A stretch of DNA of 34,836 nt from Candidatus Latescibacterota bacterium (GTDB lineage: Bacteria; Latescibacterota; Latescibacteria; Latescibacterales; Latescibacteraceae). Position 1 is the stretch's first letter; each line of letters starts with the position of its first letter. The position numbers were made by a program, and so were the translations under genes. The stretch spans positions 1 to 34,836 of the forward strand of contig JAFGMP010000261.1 in the NCBI GenBank assembly GCA_016927495.1, read 5' to 3'. Below the pieces are notes generated by a model, which was given only the letters and a program-made list of their open reading frames with translations, had not been told where the DNA came from and made no database searches. Below are positions 1 to 8,246 of this stretch, one piece after another.

Positions 1-173
1 ATAATTAAATATAATACTCTTATAATGTTTTTTTTGAACTATATAAAGGGCGCTAATGACCACTATTATCTTCTGTAATTTCTCTTTAAGATATTCCGAT
101 TATATTTTTATTTTGTATTCCTCACTATTCCGGCAGTTAATAACCATTAAAACTTTTCAGTTCTTGAGGTAAA

Positions 174-1286
174 ATGACTGACTTACATAATCGTAAAGTA
201 CCGGAAAATTTAGTAATAGCCGTCGAATTTCTTAAAGTACTTTTTTTCGTTTATTGTTTTCTCGTGAGCATAGACCTTATGGGTATCGCTTTTAAGGCTT
301 CCAGGGATACGGTTCAGCCTATACTCGAACATGCGACTGCCAATCCGTTTCTCGGTCTGGTTCTCGGAATAGTGGTTACCAGCATTATTCAAAGTTCATC
401 TTCGACAACATCGATTGTTGTAGGATTGGTTTCAGGTGGAGTCTTATCACTTCAAAATGCGATCCCGGTGATCATGGGCGCAAATATAGGAACCACTGTA
501 ACCAATACCATCGTCTCCTTCGGATATGTGGGACGTAAAAATGAATTTGAAAGGGCATTTGGGGCTTCTATTGTACATGATATGTTCAATATTTATGCCA
601 CTATGATTCTATTTCCAATTGAACTTCTGACCGGACTTATTTATAACACTTCAGTTGGGCTTGAAAATGTGTTCGAAAAAATGGGAGGATTCGATTTCAT
701 CAGCCCGTTGAAAATCATCGTACATCCTGTCGCCGGAATGATTTCGGAAGTAGTTGACAATCATATCATAGTACTCGTTATCGCTTTTGTGATATTATTC
801 TTGTCGCTAAAACAAATTGTCGATAACATGAAAGGTATTGTGATGGAAAAGATCGAGAATATTCTGAACAAATACCTTTTCCGGAATGTATTAATCAGCC
901 TTTTTTTCGGAATTATCCTGACTGCAATTGTACAATCGAGTTCTGTGACAACATCTATAATAATTCCGCTTGTCGGCGCAGGGATTTTGACCGTTGAACA
1001 GATATTTCCGTACACTCTTGGCGCAAATATTGGTACAACAATTACAGCGATGCTTGCAGCTTTTACTGTTTCCGAACATAAAGATCTTGCAGTTTCCGTA
1101 GCTCTTGCACACCTTATTTTCAACGTCTTCGGCATAACTGTGATCTATCCGATTAAAAAAATTCCGATATGGACTGCAAAAACTATCGCAAGATATGTAT
1201 CAAAATCAAAAAAACATTTCCTGCTATTTCTGGTTATATATATATTATTACATATTGTCCCGATTGTGTTCGCATTTTTTGATTAG
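174..1286 (+). CDS. Na/Pi cotransporter family protein
   Basis: An inner-membrane sodium-dependent phosphate transporter of the NptA/PNaS family, 370 residues. The family signature is duplicated: QSSSSTT at residues 73-79 and QSSSVTT at 254-260, each followed by a GANIGTT motif (102-108 and 283-289). This is the inverted-repeat substrate-binding architecture of the family. About eight hydrophobic segments surround the repeats. The ATG at 174 is preceded by a TGAGGT ribosome-binding site. Many family members carry a fused C-terminal PhoU domain. Here the protein ends after the membrane part, and the PhoU-like domain is a separate gene 11 bases downstream, so the two probably work together. Physiological direction (import or export of phosphate) cannot be read from sequence. 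Confidence 0.92.
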   Translation: MTDLHNRKVPENLVIAVEFLKVLFFVYCFLVSIDLMGIAFKASRDTVQPILEHATANPFLGLVLGIVVTSIIQSSSSTTSIVVGLVSGGVLSLQNAIPVIMGANIGTTVTNTIVSFGYVGRKNEFERAFGASIVHDMFNIYATMILFPIELLTGLIYNTSVGLENVFEKMGGFDFISPLKIIVHPVAGMISEVVDNHIIVLVIAFVILFLSLKQIVDNMKGIVMEKIENILNKYLFRNVLISLFFGIILTAIVQSSSVTTSIIIPLVGAGILTVEQIFPYTLGANIGTTITAMLAAFTVSEHKDLAVSVALAHLIFNVFGITVIYPIKKIPIWTAKTIARYVSKSKKHFLLFLVIYILLHIVPIVFAFFD

Positions 1287-1297
1287 GAAGGTGTAGC

Positions 1298-2032
1298 ATG
1301 TTTAAACAATTATTGAAGATATGGTCTGAGCAGGCATTTTCTCAGCAAATGATAAATGAGTTTTTGACAATGCTCGATGATTCGGAAAAAATGCTATCGT
1401 ATGCATTTAAAGTGTTAATTCAGGAGTCAAAAGGGAAAAAGTTTGACAAAAAGATTTATCAGAAAGACAAAAAAATTAATCTGGCAGAACGTGAAATTCG
1501 TAAGAAAGTATTAATTCATCTGTCGACAAATCCCACTTGTAATCTTCCGGCATGTCTTGCACTGATCAGTGTAGCCAAAGATGCCGAACGGCTCGGAGAT
1601 TATGTAAAAAATATTTTTGAACTACGTGATCTATTGAAAGATCCGGGGAAAAGCCGTGCACTTTTTGAAAGGTTATTTGAAAAAAACGGTACAGAATTAA
1701 TGGAACTATTTGGTATGGTTTCGACTGCGTTCGAAAATTCAGATAGAGAACTGGCATGTAAAGCAATCGCATCCGGTCATGAGATTGCCAAAAGGTGTGA
1801 AGATATAATTGAAGAAGTAGCGAGTTCTGATTACAGTCCGCGTCAGGCAGTTGTTCTGGCCCTTGGCGCCAGGTATATAAAACGGATTGCCGTTCACCTT
1901 ACCAATATTGTGACTTCGGTTACAAATCCTTTACCGGAACTGGATTTTGTCGGTGATAAACCGGTAGAAAATAGTTTAAAGAGTAATTGTGAAGTCATCG
2001 AAATTGAAGAGAAAGAGAAAAATAATATATAA
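1298..2032 (+). CDS. PhoU-domain protein, partner of Na/Pi cotransporter
   Basis: A 244-residue, mostly helical, soluble protein. Its AKDAERLGDYVKNI segment (about residues 92-105) matches the metal-binding helix pattern of PhoU-like proteins (ERxGDxxxN), and the second half (RCEDIIEE, ARYIKRIAVHLTNI) repeats the pattern in degenerate form. In related genomes this domain is fused to the C-terminus of the Na/Pi cotransporter. Here it is a separate gene with its own AGGAAGG ribosome-binding site 11 bases after the transporter. A role in regulating phosphate flux is inferred from that. It is not the canonical PhoU of a pst operon, because no pst genes are nearby. Confidence 0.8.
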   Translation: MFKQLLKIWSEQAFSQQMINEFLTMLDDSEKMLSYAFKVLIQESKGKKFDKKIYQKDKKINLAEREIRKKVLIHLSTNPTCNLPACLALISVAKDAERLGDYVKNIFELRDLLKDPGKSRALFERLFEKNGTELMELFGMVSTAFENSDRELACKAIASGHEIAKRCEDIIEEVASSDYSPRQAVVLALGARYIKRIAVHLTNIVTSVTNPLPELDFVGDKPVENSLKSNCEVIEIEEKEKNNI

Positions 2033-2057
2033 AACATAACACATGGGGGAATCACCG

Positions 2058-4133
2058 GTGAAAGTTTATGAAACTAACGAAATTCGAAATGTAGCCTTGC
2101 TTGGTCATGGCGCTTCAGGAAAAACCACATTTGCTGAAGCAGTGATACATACGTGTGGGGCAACAAGTCGAATGGGAAAAATTGAGAATGGCAATACTAA
2201 ATCAGATTATCTCGATGATGAAATAAGTCGCCAGATATCGATTAGCACATCACTATTACAAGCGGAATGGGCTAACCGTAAAATCAATTTGATAGATACT
2301 CCCGGATACGCTGATTTCATTGGTGAGGTTATTTGTGGTATACGTGCGGCCGACTCAGTTTTGATATTTATTGATGCGGTTACCGGCCTTGAGGTTGGAA
2401 CTGAAGCCGCATGGGAAATTTGCGAAAAAAATGACAAACCGATAGTTTTTATAGTAAACAGATGCGGTAAAGAGCATGCAAAGACTGATGAAGTGCTAAA
2501 AGCAATTCAGGACCGGTTCGGTCACAAGGCGTTGCCAATACAAATTCCCGTAAATTCCGGTGTCGGATTCACTAAAATAATTGATTTTGTCAGTATGATG
2601 GAATACACCTATGATATTGACGGCGAGGGTAAAGGTAAAGCAGGTGATATTTCTGAAAATTTTAAAGGGGCGGCTGAAGAATATCATGAAAAACTAATTG
2701 AAGCTGCCGCAGAAAGCGATGATACTCTTTTGGAGAAATTTTTTGACTCGGGTCTTTCTTCAGATGAAGTCAGTGCCGGTATCAAAAAAGCCATACAGGA
2801 GCGATCTTTGTATCCCATCGTATTTACAGATAGTTATACTAATGTTGGAACTGATTTGGTACTCAGGCTCATCACAGAGAGTATTCCCTCCCCCAGTGAT
2901 ATGCCAAATTATACAGGAAAAAAATCGGGTAATGCAGAAATTGAATTACAGCCATCCACAAACGCGCCTTTAACGATTCAGGTTTTTAAGACAGTTATTG
3001 AGCAGCATGTTGGTGAATTATCACTATTTCGTGTATTTTCAGGATCATATAAGGCAGGTGATGAATTATACAATTATCATCATGGTTCTTCCGAAAGACC
3101 AACCGCTATGTTTACACTAGTCGGAAAAGACCGTACCGACATTTCAACCATTAATGCAGGCGATATCGGGTGTTTTGTCAAGATGAAAAGCACGAAAACA
3201 AGTGATACGCTCTGTTCAAAACAGATGCAGATAGCTCTTCCTCCTCTTGAATTTCCCGAACCTGTTATGGATGTAGCTGTTTACCCTAAAACAAAAGGTG
3301 AAGAAGATAAAATAACACAGGGACTCGCTAAAATTCATGATGAAGATCCTTCTTTCAGGCTTTCAACAAATTCAGAATTAAAACAAATCATTCTCGAGGG
3401 CCTTGGCGGTCTGCATATTGAAGTCATTATTGATCGTTTCAAGCGTAAATTTGGTGTTGATGTCGATTTAAAAGAACCGAAAATCCCATACCGTGAAACC
3501 ATCACGGGGAAATCTGATGAAAGATACCGTTATAAGAAACAAACCGGCGGCCGCGGACAATACGGTGAGGTTTATTTCCGCATGGAACCGCTCCCAAGAG
3601 GTGAAGGATTTGAATTTGCCAATGAAATCAAAGGCGGCGTCATACCATCGAGGTTTATTCCGGCAGTCGAAAAGGGACTTGTAGAAGCAATGGAAACCGG
3701 CCCTCTTTCAAAATGTAAAGTAATCGACCTGAGAGTTGCGCTTTATTATGGTTCATTCCATACGGTTGATTCATCGGAACTTGCATTCAAAATGGCAGCC
3801 TCGATGTGCTTCAAGGAATGTTTTCTTAAAGCCAGACCGATACTGCTTGAACCGATTTATAATATCGAAGTGAAAGTCCCTGATGCGTATACCGGCGATG
3901 TAATGGGCGACCTGTCATCACGGCGTGGTAAAATCATGGGTATGGAACCATCGGGCATATTTCAGATAGTGAAAGCGCAGGTGCCGCTTTCTGAACTGTA
4001 TATGTATGCAACACAGCTTCGCTCACTAACTCAGGGACGTGGTGCATACACACGTAATTTTTCTCATTATGAAATGGTGCCTCCTGATATATCACAGAAA
4101 ATTATCGAAGCTACAAAAGCAGATGAAGATTGA
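2058..4133 (+). CDS. Elongation factor G-like translational GTPase
   Basis: A five-domain EF-G paralogue of about 691 residues. G1 is GHGASGKT (about 16-23), G3 is DTPGYADF (80-87), and the domain IV region GGRGQYGEV and C-terminal domain V are present. The G4 motif, normally NKxD, reads NRCG at 134-137, so the guanine-recognising aspartate is missing. I chose the GTG at 2058 because GGGGGAA at 2045-2051 is correctly spaced in front of it. The in-frame ATG at 2043 has no Shine-Dalgarno sequence and the GTPase domain follows the GTG directly. It is one of the EF-G-like proteins found alongside canonical EF-G. Whether it translocates, acts in ribosome recycling, or is a stress factor is unknown. 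It is 10 bases downstream of the PhoU-like gene if counted from the ATG, so it is probably cotranscribed. Confidence 0.88.
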   Translation: MKVYETNEIRNVALLGHGASGKTTFAEAVIHTCGATSRMGKIENGNTKSDYLDDEISRQISISTSLLQAEWANRKINLIDTPGYADFIGEVICGIRAADSVLIFIDAVTGLEVGTEAAWEICEKNDKPIVFIVNRCGKEHAKTDEVLKAIQDRFGHKALPIQIPVNSGVGFTKIIDFVSMMEYTYDIDGEGKGKAGDISENFKGAAEEYHEKLIEAAAESDDTLLEKFFDSGLSSDEVSAGIKKAIQERSLYPIVFTDSYTNVGTDLVLRLITESIPSPSDMPNYTGKKSGNAEIELQPSTNAPLTIQVFKTVIEQHVGELSLFRVFSGSYKAGDELYNYHHGSSERPTAMFTLVGKDRTDISTINAGDIGCFVKMKSTKTSDTLCSKQMQIALPPLEFPEPVMDVAVYPKTKGEEDKITQGLAKIHDEDPSFRLSTNSELKQIILEGLGGLHIEVIIDRFKRKFGVDVDLKEPKIPYRETITGKSDERYRYKKQTGGRGQYGEVYFRMEPLPRGEGFEFANEIKGGVIPSRFIPAVEKGLVEAMETGPLSKCKVIDLRVALYYGSFHTVDSSELAFKMAASMCFKECFLKARPILLEPIYNIEVKVPDAYTGDVMGDLSSRRGKIMGMEPSGIFQIVKAQVPLSELYMYATQLRSLTQGRGAYTRNFSHYEMVPPDISQKIIEATKADED

Positions 4134-4166
4134 ACAATTTAATATATAAAGGGGAGGGCCTGAACA

Positions 4167-4907
4167 ATGTCCGGTCATTCCAAGTGGGCGACAATACGTC
4201 GTAAAAAAAGCGCAACCGATGCAAAACGCGGTAAAATATTTACCAATCTGATAAAAGAAATACAAATATCGGCTCGCAACGGTGGCGGTGATGAATCTGC
4301 AAATCCAAGACTCAGAACTGCTATTGCAGCTGCGAGAGCTGCCAATATGCCCAACGACAACATTAAAAAAGCAATTCAGCGCGGTACCGGTGAATTACCC
4401 GGAATTCATTATGAAGAAATCAGCTATGAGGGATATGGACCCGGGGGTGTAGCTATTCTGGTTGAATGCATGACGGATAATAAACAGAGAACGGTATCGG
4501 AAGTGCGACATCTTTTCAGCAAGTACAACGGATCGCTTGCAGAAAACGGAGCGGTTTCCTGGATGTTCGACGCCAAGGGAGTAATTACGATTGACAGCGA
4601 TACCATGGATGAAGACACGCTAATGGAACATGTTCTGGAATCAGGCGCTGAAGATATGAGTAATGAGGATGGTGTTTTTGAGGTTACCTGTTCTCAGAAA
4701 AATTTTCCCTCAGTTCATGCATATTTTGAGAAAAAAGGAATTTTGTGCGAGAGCGCTGAAGTGGCAAAAGTACCGCAATCAACCATTAAGGTCGAAGGAA
4801 AAGATGCAAAGACACTTTTGAAGCTTATGGAAGGGCTTGAGGATTCTGACGACGTACAAAAAGTTTGGGCGAATTTTGACATTGATGAAAAGGATATGGA
4901 AGACTGA
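4167..4907 (+). CDS. yebC: YebC/PmpR family regulator / translation factor
   Basis: A 246-residue YebC-family protein, the usual length. The N-terminus MSGHSKWATIRRKKSATDAK is the family signature, followed by RGKIFTNLIKEI and the YEGYGPGGVA motif. Family members were described as DNA-binding transcriptional regulators. More recent work on relatives assigns a role in translation of proline-rich stretches. It has a strong GGGGAGG ribosome-binding site and lies 7 bases before ruvC, an arrangement (yebC-ruvC-ruvA-ruvB) shared by many bacteria. The start is secure. Confidence 0.95.
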   Translation: MSGHSKWATIRRKKSATDAKRGKIFTNLIKEIQISARNGGGDESANPRLRTAIAAARAANMPNDNIKKAIQRGTGELPGIHYEEISYEGYGPGGVAILVECMTDNKQRTVSEVRHLFSKYNGSLAENGAVSWMFDAKGVITIDSDTMDEDTLMEHVLESGAEDMSNEDGVFEVTCSQKNFPSVHAYFEKKGILCESAEVAKVPQSTIKVEGKDAKTLLKLMEGLEDSDDVQKVWANFDIDEKDMED

Positions 4908-4913
4908 TACGTT

Positions 4914-5402
4914 ATGAAAATTCTCGGGGTAGATCCCGGATTGCAGGTTACCGGATACGGTTTATTGGACAATCAATACGGCAATCCGGTACTGATTGAA
5001 GCCGGAGTCATTCGCAGCGTCTCAAAACAACCTCTCGAACAGAGACTTCTTGACCTGTACACTGGCCTGAATGCTATTTTGACTGAATTCAGGCCTGATG
5101 TTTTATCAGTAGAAGAACTTTATTCACACTATAATCACCCCAGGACCGCAGTAATTATGGGACATGCCCGGGGGATTATTTTTCTTACATCAGGAATGCA
5201 GGGAATACCTGTGTTCTCATATTCTGCAACCCGAATAAAAAAGTCTCTGACAGGATCAGGGCATGCATCCAAAGATCAAATTGCCCGTATGATTTGCCGT
5301 GTATTGCAGTGTGAAAAAATCAAAGGGCCTGGTGATGTTACCGATGCGCTGGCTGCAGCACTCTGTCATTTAAACGTTATCTCACATGGCGGTATATTGT
5401 GA
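4914..5402 (+). CDS. ruvC: Holliday junction resolvase RuvC
   Basis: Crossover junction endodeoxyribonuclease, 162 residues. It cleaves Holliday junctions after RuvAB branch migration. The RNase H-like fold's four acidic catalytic residues are visible: D7 in VDPGL, E67 in VEELY, and D141 and D144 in DVTDALAAA. The HARG segment around residue 84 and the basic HASKDQ segment around 117 are also conserved. The stop overlaps the ruvA GTG start by four bases (GTGA, 5399-5402), which suggests translational coupling. Confidence 0.95.
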   Translation: MKILGVDPGLQVTGYGLLDNQYGNPVLIEAGVIRSVSKQPLEQRLLDLYTGLNAILTEFRPDVLSVEELYSHYNHPRTAVIMGHARGIIFLTSGMQGIPVFSYSATRIKKSLTGSGHASKDQIARMICRVLQCEKIKGPGDVTDALAAALCHLNVISHGGIL

Positions 5403-6037
5403 TTGCAAAAATACAGGGAATTCTCACCGGAATCGAAAAAGATACTGCCCTTGTTGAAATAAATGGCATTACCTATGGAATATTTGTTACTGCCGCTGTA
5501 TCGGAACGTCTTACAACTTCCGGTAAAATAGGGCAGGATGTGGTTTTTCATACGCTTGAATATATTGAAGGCAACCCGGTTATGGGAAACCTCGTTCCAC
5601 GTTTGGTAGGGTTTCCCAACAAAACTGACCTGGATTTTTTTTCGATGCTCACGACTGTTCAGGGATTAGGTGTGAAACGGGCGCTGCGGGCGCTTACTGT
5701 TCCGGTTAAAGATGTGGCTCGGGCAATAGAATTGAATGATGTGGCATCGCTGAAAAAATTACCTGAAATAGGCGGCAAAACAGCCCAGAAGATAATTGTC
5801 GAACTCAAAGGAAAAACTGCACGTTTTGCATTACTTCGGGAAGATGATGTCGATGCAACGGCACAATCTGTTCGTATAGAAGATGAGTTACATAGTGATG
5901 CGCTGGAAATTCTCAGACAGTTACAGTATTCGGAATCTGAAGCCGAGACACTGATAAACGAAACGCTAAAAAACAGGCCGGATTTAATAACAGCGGAAGA
6001 TCTCATCCAGGATATATTTAAACGGAAGATGGGATAA
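5399..6037 (+). CDS. ruvA: Holliday junction DNA helicase subunit RuvA
   Basis: RuvA binds four-way junctions and loads RuvB. The 212-residue protein shows the N-terminal OB fold (MIAKIQGILTGIEKD), two helix-hairpin-helix motifs (QGLGVKRALRAL and LPEIGGKTAQKI, about residues 89-130), a short acidic linker and the C-terminal RuvB-contacting three-helix domain. The GTG start overlaps the end of ruvC. It is separated from ruvB by 135 bases with no clear terminator. Confidence 0.95.
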   Translation: MIAKIQGILTGIEKDTALVEINGITYGIFVTAAVSERLTTSGKIGQDVVFHTLEYIEGNPVMGNLVPRLVGFPNKTDLDFFSMLTTVQGLGVKRALRALTVPVKDVARAIELNDVASLKKLPEIGGKTAQKIIVELKGKTARFALLREDDVDATAQSVRIEDELHSDALEILRQLQYSESEAETLINETLKNRPDLITAEDLIQDIFKRKMG

Positions 6038-6172
6038 AAACAATAAATTATTTTAAGAAGTTATTCCTTAGATACAAAAAATCTTGTGTTTACAAAATTT
6101 TATAAGTTGCCTTTCTGAAAATTTGCTTCAATTATCAAATCTTGTATGAATCCATGTTTCGGAGTATAGAAT

Positions 6173-7201
6173 ATGACCCGTGAAAGACTGGTTACCGGCA
6201 AATCCGCTACAGGCGAGGAAGAGGACTTTACCTGGAGTTTACGTCCTAAAACAATACAGGAATATATCGGGCAAAAAAATATCATCGAAAAATTATCTAT
6301 TTCGATAGAAGCCTCGCGAATACGTGAAGAACCTCATGAACACCTCATTCTCTACGGTCCGCCGGGTCTCGGAAAAACCACGCTTGCACATATAATTGCG
6401 AGAGAACTGGATTCACGGCTTGTTACAACAACAGGACCGGCACTTTCGCGGATTGCAGACCTTATGGGAATCCTCACCAATCTCGACAGAAAAGATATCC
6501 TGTTTATCGATGAAATTCATCGTTTGCCCAAGGCGGTTGAGGAATTCATCTATCCGGCAATGGAAGACTTTCGGGTTGATTTTGTTGTTGACAAGGGACC
6601 GTTTTCAAAAGTCATAAATGTTCCTTTAAAACGCTTCAGTCTTGTTGGCGCAACCACACGTATAGGCCTTCTGTCTGCACCGCTTCGTGATCGTTTCGGT
6701 ATGTCATATCACCTTGATTTTTATCCGCCCGAAGAGATATGCAAGATAATACTACGGTCTGCCGGCCTGCTCGATGTTGGGATCGATAAAGAAGCCGCAG
6801 ATATTATTGCTAAACGCTCCCGGGGTACACCACGTATTGCGAACCGGCTATTGAGAAGGGTACGCGACTATGCAACAGTAAAGGCCGATGGCGTGATAAC
6901 CGTTGAACTGGCGGAAAAATCCCTGAAAATGGAAGGTATCGACAGCCGTGGACTCGATGACCTCGACAGGTCGCTGCTTAAGATTATCATCGATTATTAT
7001 GACGGTGGCCCTGTAGGCATCGATGCTGTAGCTGCCACTCTTTCGGAAGAAACAGATACACTTGAAGAGCTTGTAGAGCCTTATCTGCTGAAAATCGGAT
7101 TTCTCATGCGAACTAAACGCGGAAGAACGGCAGGGCAGGAAGCATACCGTCACCTCGGTATTCCATTTAAAGGTTCTGTCCAGGGAAGTCTGTTCGAATA
7201 G
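6173..7201 (+). CDS. ruvB: Holliday junction branch-migration ATPase RuvB
   Basis: The AAA+ motor of the RuvAB complex, 342 residues. Walker A is GPPGLGKTT (62-70), Walker B is LFIDEIH (110-116), sensor 1 is GATTR, and sensor 2 lies in SRGTPRIANRLLRR. The C-terminal winged-helix DNA-binding domain ends with GRTAGQEAYRHLG. Full length and intact. It closes the yebC-ruvCAB block and is followed 98 bases later by a tRNA gene. Confidence 0.96.
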   Translation: MTRERLVTGKSATGEEEDFTWSLRPKTIQEYIGQKNIIEKLSISIEASRIREEPHEHLILYGPPGLGKTTLAHIIARELDSRLVTTTGPALSRIADLMGILTNLDRKDILFIDEIHRLPKAVEEFIYPAMEDFRVDFVVDKGPFSKVINVPLKRFSLVGATTRIGLLSAPLRDRFGMSYHLDFYPPEEICKIILRSAGLLDVGIDKEAADIIAKRSRGTPRIANRLLRRVRDYATVKADGVITVELAEKSLKMEGIDSRGLDDLDRSLLKIIIDYYDGGPVGIDAVAATLSEETDTLEELVEPYLLKIGFLMRTKRGRTAGQEAYRHLGIPFKGSVQGSLFE

Positions 7202-7299
7202 CTGGAATCGTACGAAAAACACGTGTATCAGGCGGTTTACACATAAATTATTCTTGCTGTACGGCAACCGATACATTATATTTGTTATTCTTAAAATGG

Positions 7300-7376
7300 G
7301 GCGGCGTAGCTCAGTTGGTTAGAGCAGTGGAATCATAATCCACGTGTCCGGGGTTCGAGTCCCTGCGCCGCTACCA
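7300..7376 (+). tRNA. tRNA with CAU anticodon (Met elongator, or Ile2)
   Basis: A 77-base cloverleaf with encoded CCA. The acceptor stem is GGCGGCG with CGCCGCU, and its first pair is G-U. The D arm is GCUC/GAGC, the anticodon stem GUGGA/UCCAC surrounds loop AUCAUAA (anticodon CAU), and the T loop is UUCGAGU. The lack of initiator features (no three G-C pairs in the anticodon stem) argues for elongator methionine. A lysidine-modified isoleucine tRNA cannot be excluded by eye. Confidence 0.93.
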
Positions 7377-7390
7377 GTTTATTTTAAAGG

Positions 7391-7419
7391 ACTTACATTG
7401 ATTATGTGAGTTTTTTTTT
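7391..7419 (+). terminator. Rho-independent terminator after the tRNA
   Basis: ACTTACAT (7391-7398) pairs with ATGTGAGT (7404-7411), with one G-U pair and a five-base loop. It is followed by nine T residues. It sits 15 bases after the tRNA. Confidence 0.75.
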
Positions 7420-7567
7420 GTATATTGATTTTCGATATTCCAATTGTATTTCCAACCCATACCTTCATATTCATCATTTTTTAGGTATATGGCATAAAAT
7501 TTTTATTAAGTAATGGAACTGTACTTACTGTAAAAACATTAAAGCCGGTATTGATGGGGAAATTCGA

Positions 7568-7673
7568 GCAAGTTTGCATAAAGGCGTTATGTGAAATGTC
7601 CATGGACAGATGCAATTGCACATAACTTCCTTTATGTACGAGCCAGTTAGGACGACGGCGAGTTTAAACTTGC
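7568..7673. repeat. Nested inverted repeat able to form a long hairpin
   Basis: Three perfect 8-base arms are nested: GCAAGTTT (7568-7575) with AAACTTGC (7666-7673), CATAAAGG (7577-7584) with CCTTTATG (7629-7636), and GTTATGTG (7586-7593) with CACATAAC (7619-7626). At the tip is the perfect 12-base palindrome TGTCCATGGACA (7597-7608), followed by the palindrome TGCAATTGCA (7611-7620), which competes with the third arm. A 29-base unpaired stretch lies on the 3' side (7637-7665). No known RNA family is recognised. Confidence 0.7.
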
Positions 7674-7696
7674 TATAGTGGGAATATAATTTGGTT

Positions 7697-7776
7697 GAGA
7701 TGTGTGTGGCAAATATGGGGGATGAGTGGGGTGGGGTTACCGAACCGACGACAAAGGGCGATTGATCGGCAGATAT
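7697..7776. repeat. G-rich imperfect direct repeat, copy A
   Basis: This copy and 7999-8060 share, in order, GAG-TG, AAATATGG, a G-rich block, TTACCG, CGACGA and TTGAT, with indels between. Copy A contains runs GGGGG, GGGG and GGGG. The pair looks like two decayed copies of an intergenic repeat element. Function is unknown. Confidence 0.5.
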
Positions 7777-7926
7777 GTGACGTACATCACAGAACAATAT
7801 AAATTTTAAATTATATAACATACAGTGGGCTTTAGTCCGGTACCTCAGCCTAAAAAAAAAGAATAGTGTGTGAAGGTTCATCCGAGACAACAGCCCTGTT
7901 ACGACCTCTTGTTTATATTTACTATG

Positions 7927-7961
7927 ATCGGGTCAGGGAGTTTCCCTTGCCCGATTTTTTT
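7927..7961 (+). terminator. Strong intrinsic terminator without an upstream gene
   Basis: ATCGGG (7927-7932) pairs with CCCGAT (7950-7955), and the inner AGGGA (7935-7939) pairs with TCCCT (7943-7947). A run of seven T follows. The nearest plus-strand gene upstream is the tRNA, which already has its own terminator, so another transcript probably ends here. Confidence 0.75.
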
Positions 7962-7998
7962 ATTGTACTATTTGGACTTTCCCGGAGCTTGATCGTGC

Positions 7999-8060
7999 GA
8001 GCTGAGGGGTAAATATGGTGGGGGTGTGTTGGCTGGGATTACCGCAGCGACGATTTGATT
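7999..8060. repeat. G-rich imperfect direct repeat, copy B
   Basis: Second copy of the element described at 7697-7776, shorter by about 18 bases. It keeps AAATATGG, the G-rich block and TTACCG-AGCGACGA. Confidence 0.5.
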
Positions 8061-8118
8061 ATAAAGTAAATTATCCGCTGAAATTAAAATGTTGAAGGCA
8101 TATCAGGCCATTGTTTTT

Positions 8119-8155
8119 TGGTATTGTATTCTTCCGGTATATCCGGCTAATACCA
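8119..8155. repeat. Two-stem hairpin
   Basis: TGGTATT (8119-8125) pairs with AATACCA (8149-8155), enclosing CCGG-TATAT-CCGG (8134-8146), which forms a second short stem. There is no T tract, so it is unlikely to be a terminator. Confidence 0.4.
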
Positions 8156-8246
8156 TGCCCGGGGATAACCACATTTCGTACATTCGGTTCGTAACCCAAT
8201 ACGCTTACCAGCGCCACGTTATAAATAATTATATAATATTTATCAC

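Larger units (their letters stand above)
7420..8246. other. Gene-poor, structure-rich intergenic region
   Basis: About 830 bases with no convincing coding sequence. It contains a nested inverted repeat (7568-7673), two imperfect G-rich direct repeats (7697-7776 and 7999-8060), a strong plus-strand terminator (7927-7961) and a smaller hairpin (8119-8155). Open frames on the minus strand here have unusual composition, no ribosome-binding sites and cross the inverted repeats, so I treat them as chance. The terminator with no gene before it suggests that a non-coding RNA or a decayed cassette occupies 7450-7960. Confidence 0.5.

Noticed and set aside
2043..2057. ATG start of the EF-G-like gene
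   Set aside because: Its bases form the ribosome-binding site of the GTG at 2058, which better fits the family N-terminus.
7568..7673. Integron attC site
   Set aside because: The arm orientation is opposite to RYYYAAC...GTTRRRY and the core-site bases do not match. No integrase is present.
7525..7890. Minus-strand frame of 121 codons in the structured intergenic region
   Set aside because: It runs through the nested inverted repeat and a G-rich repeat, has no ribosome-binding site and poor coding composition.
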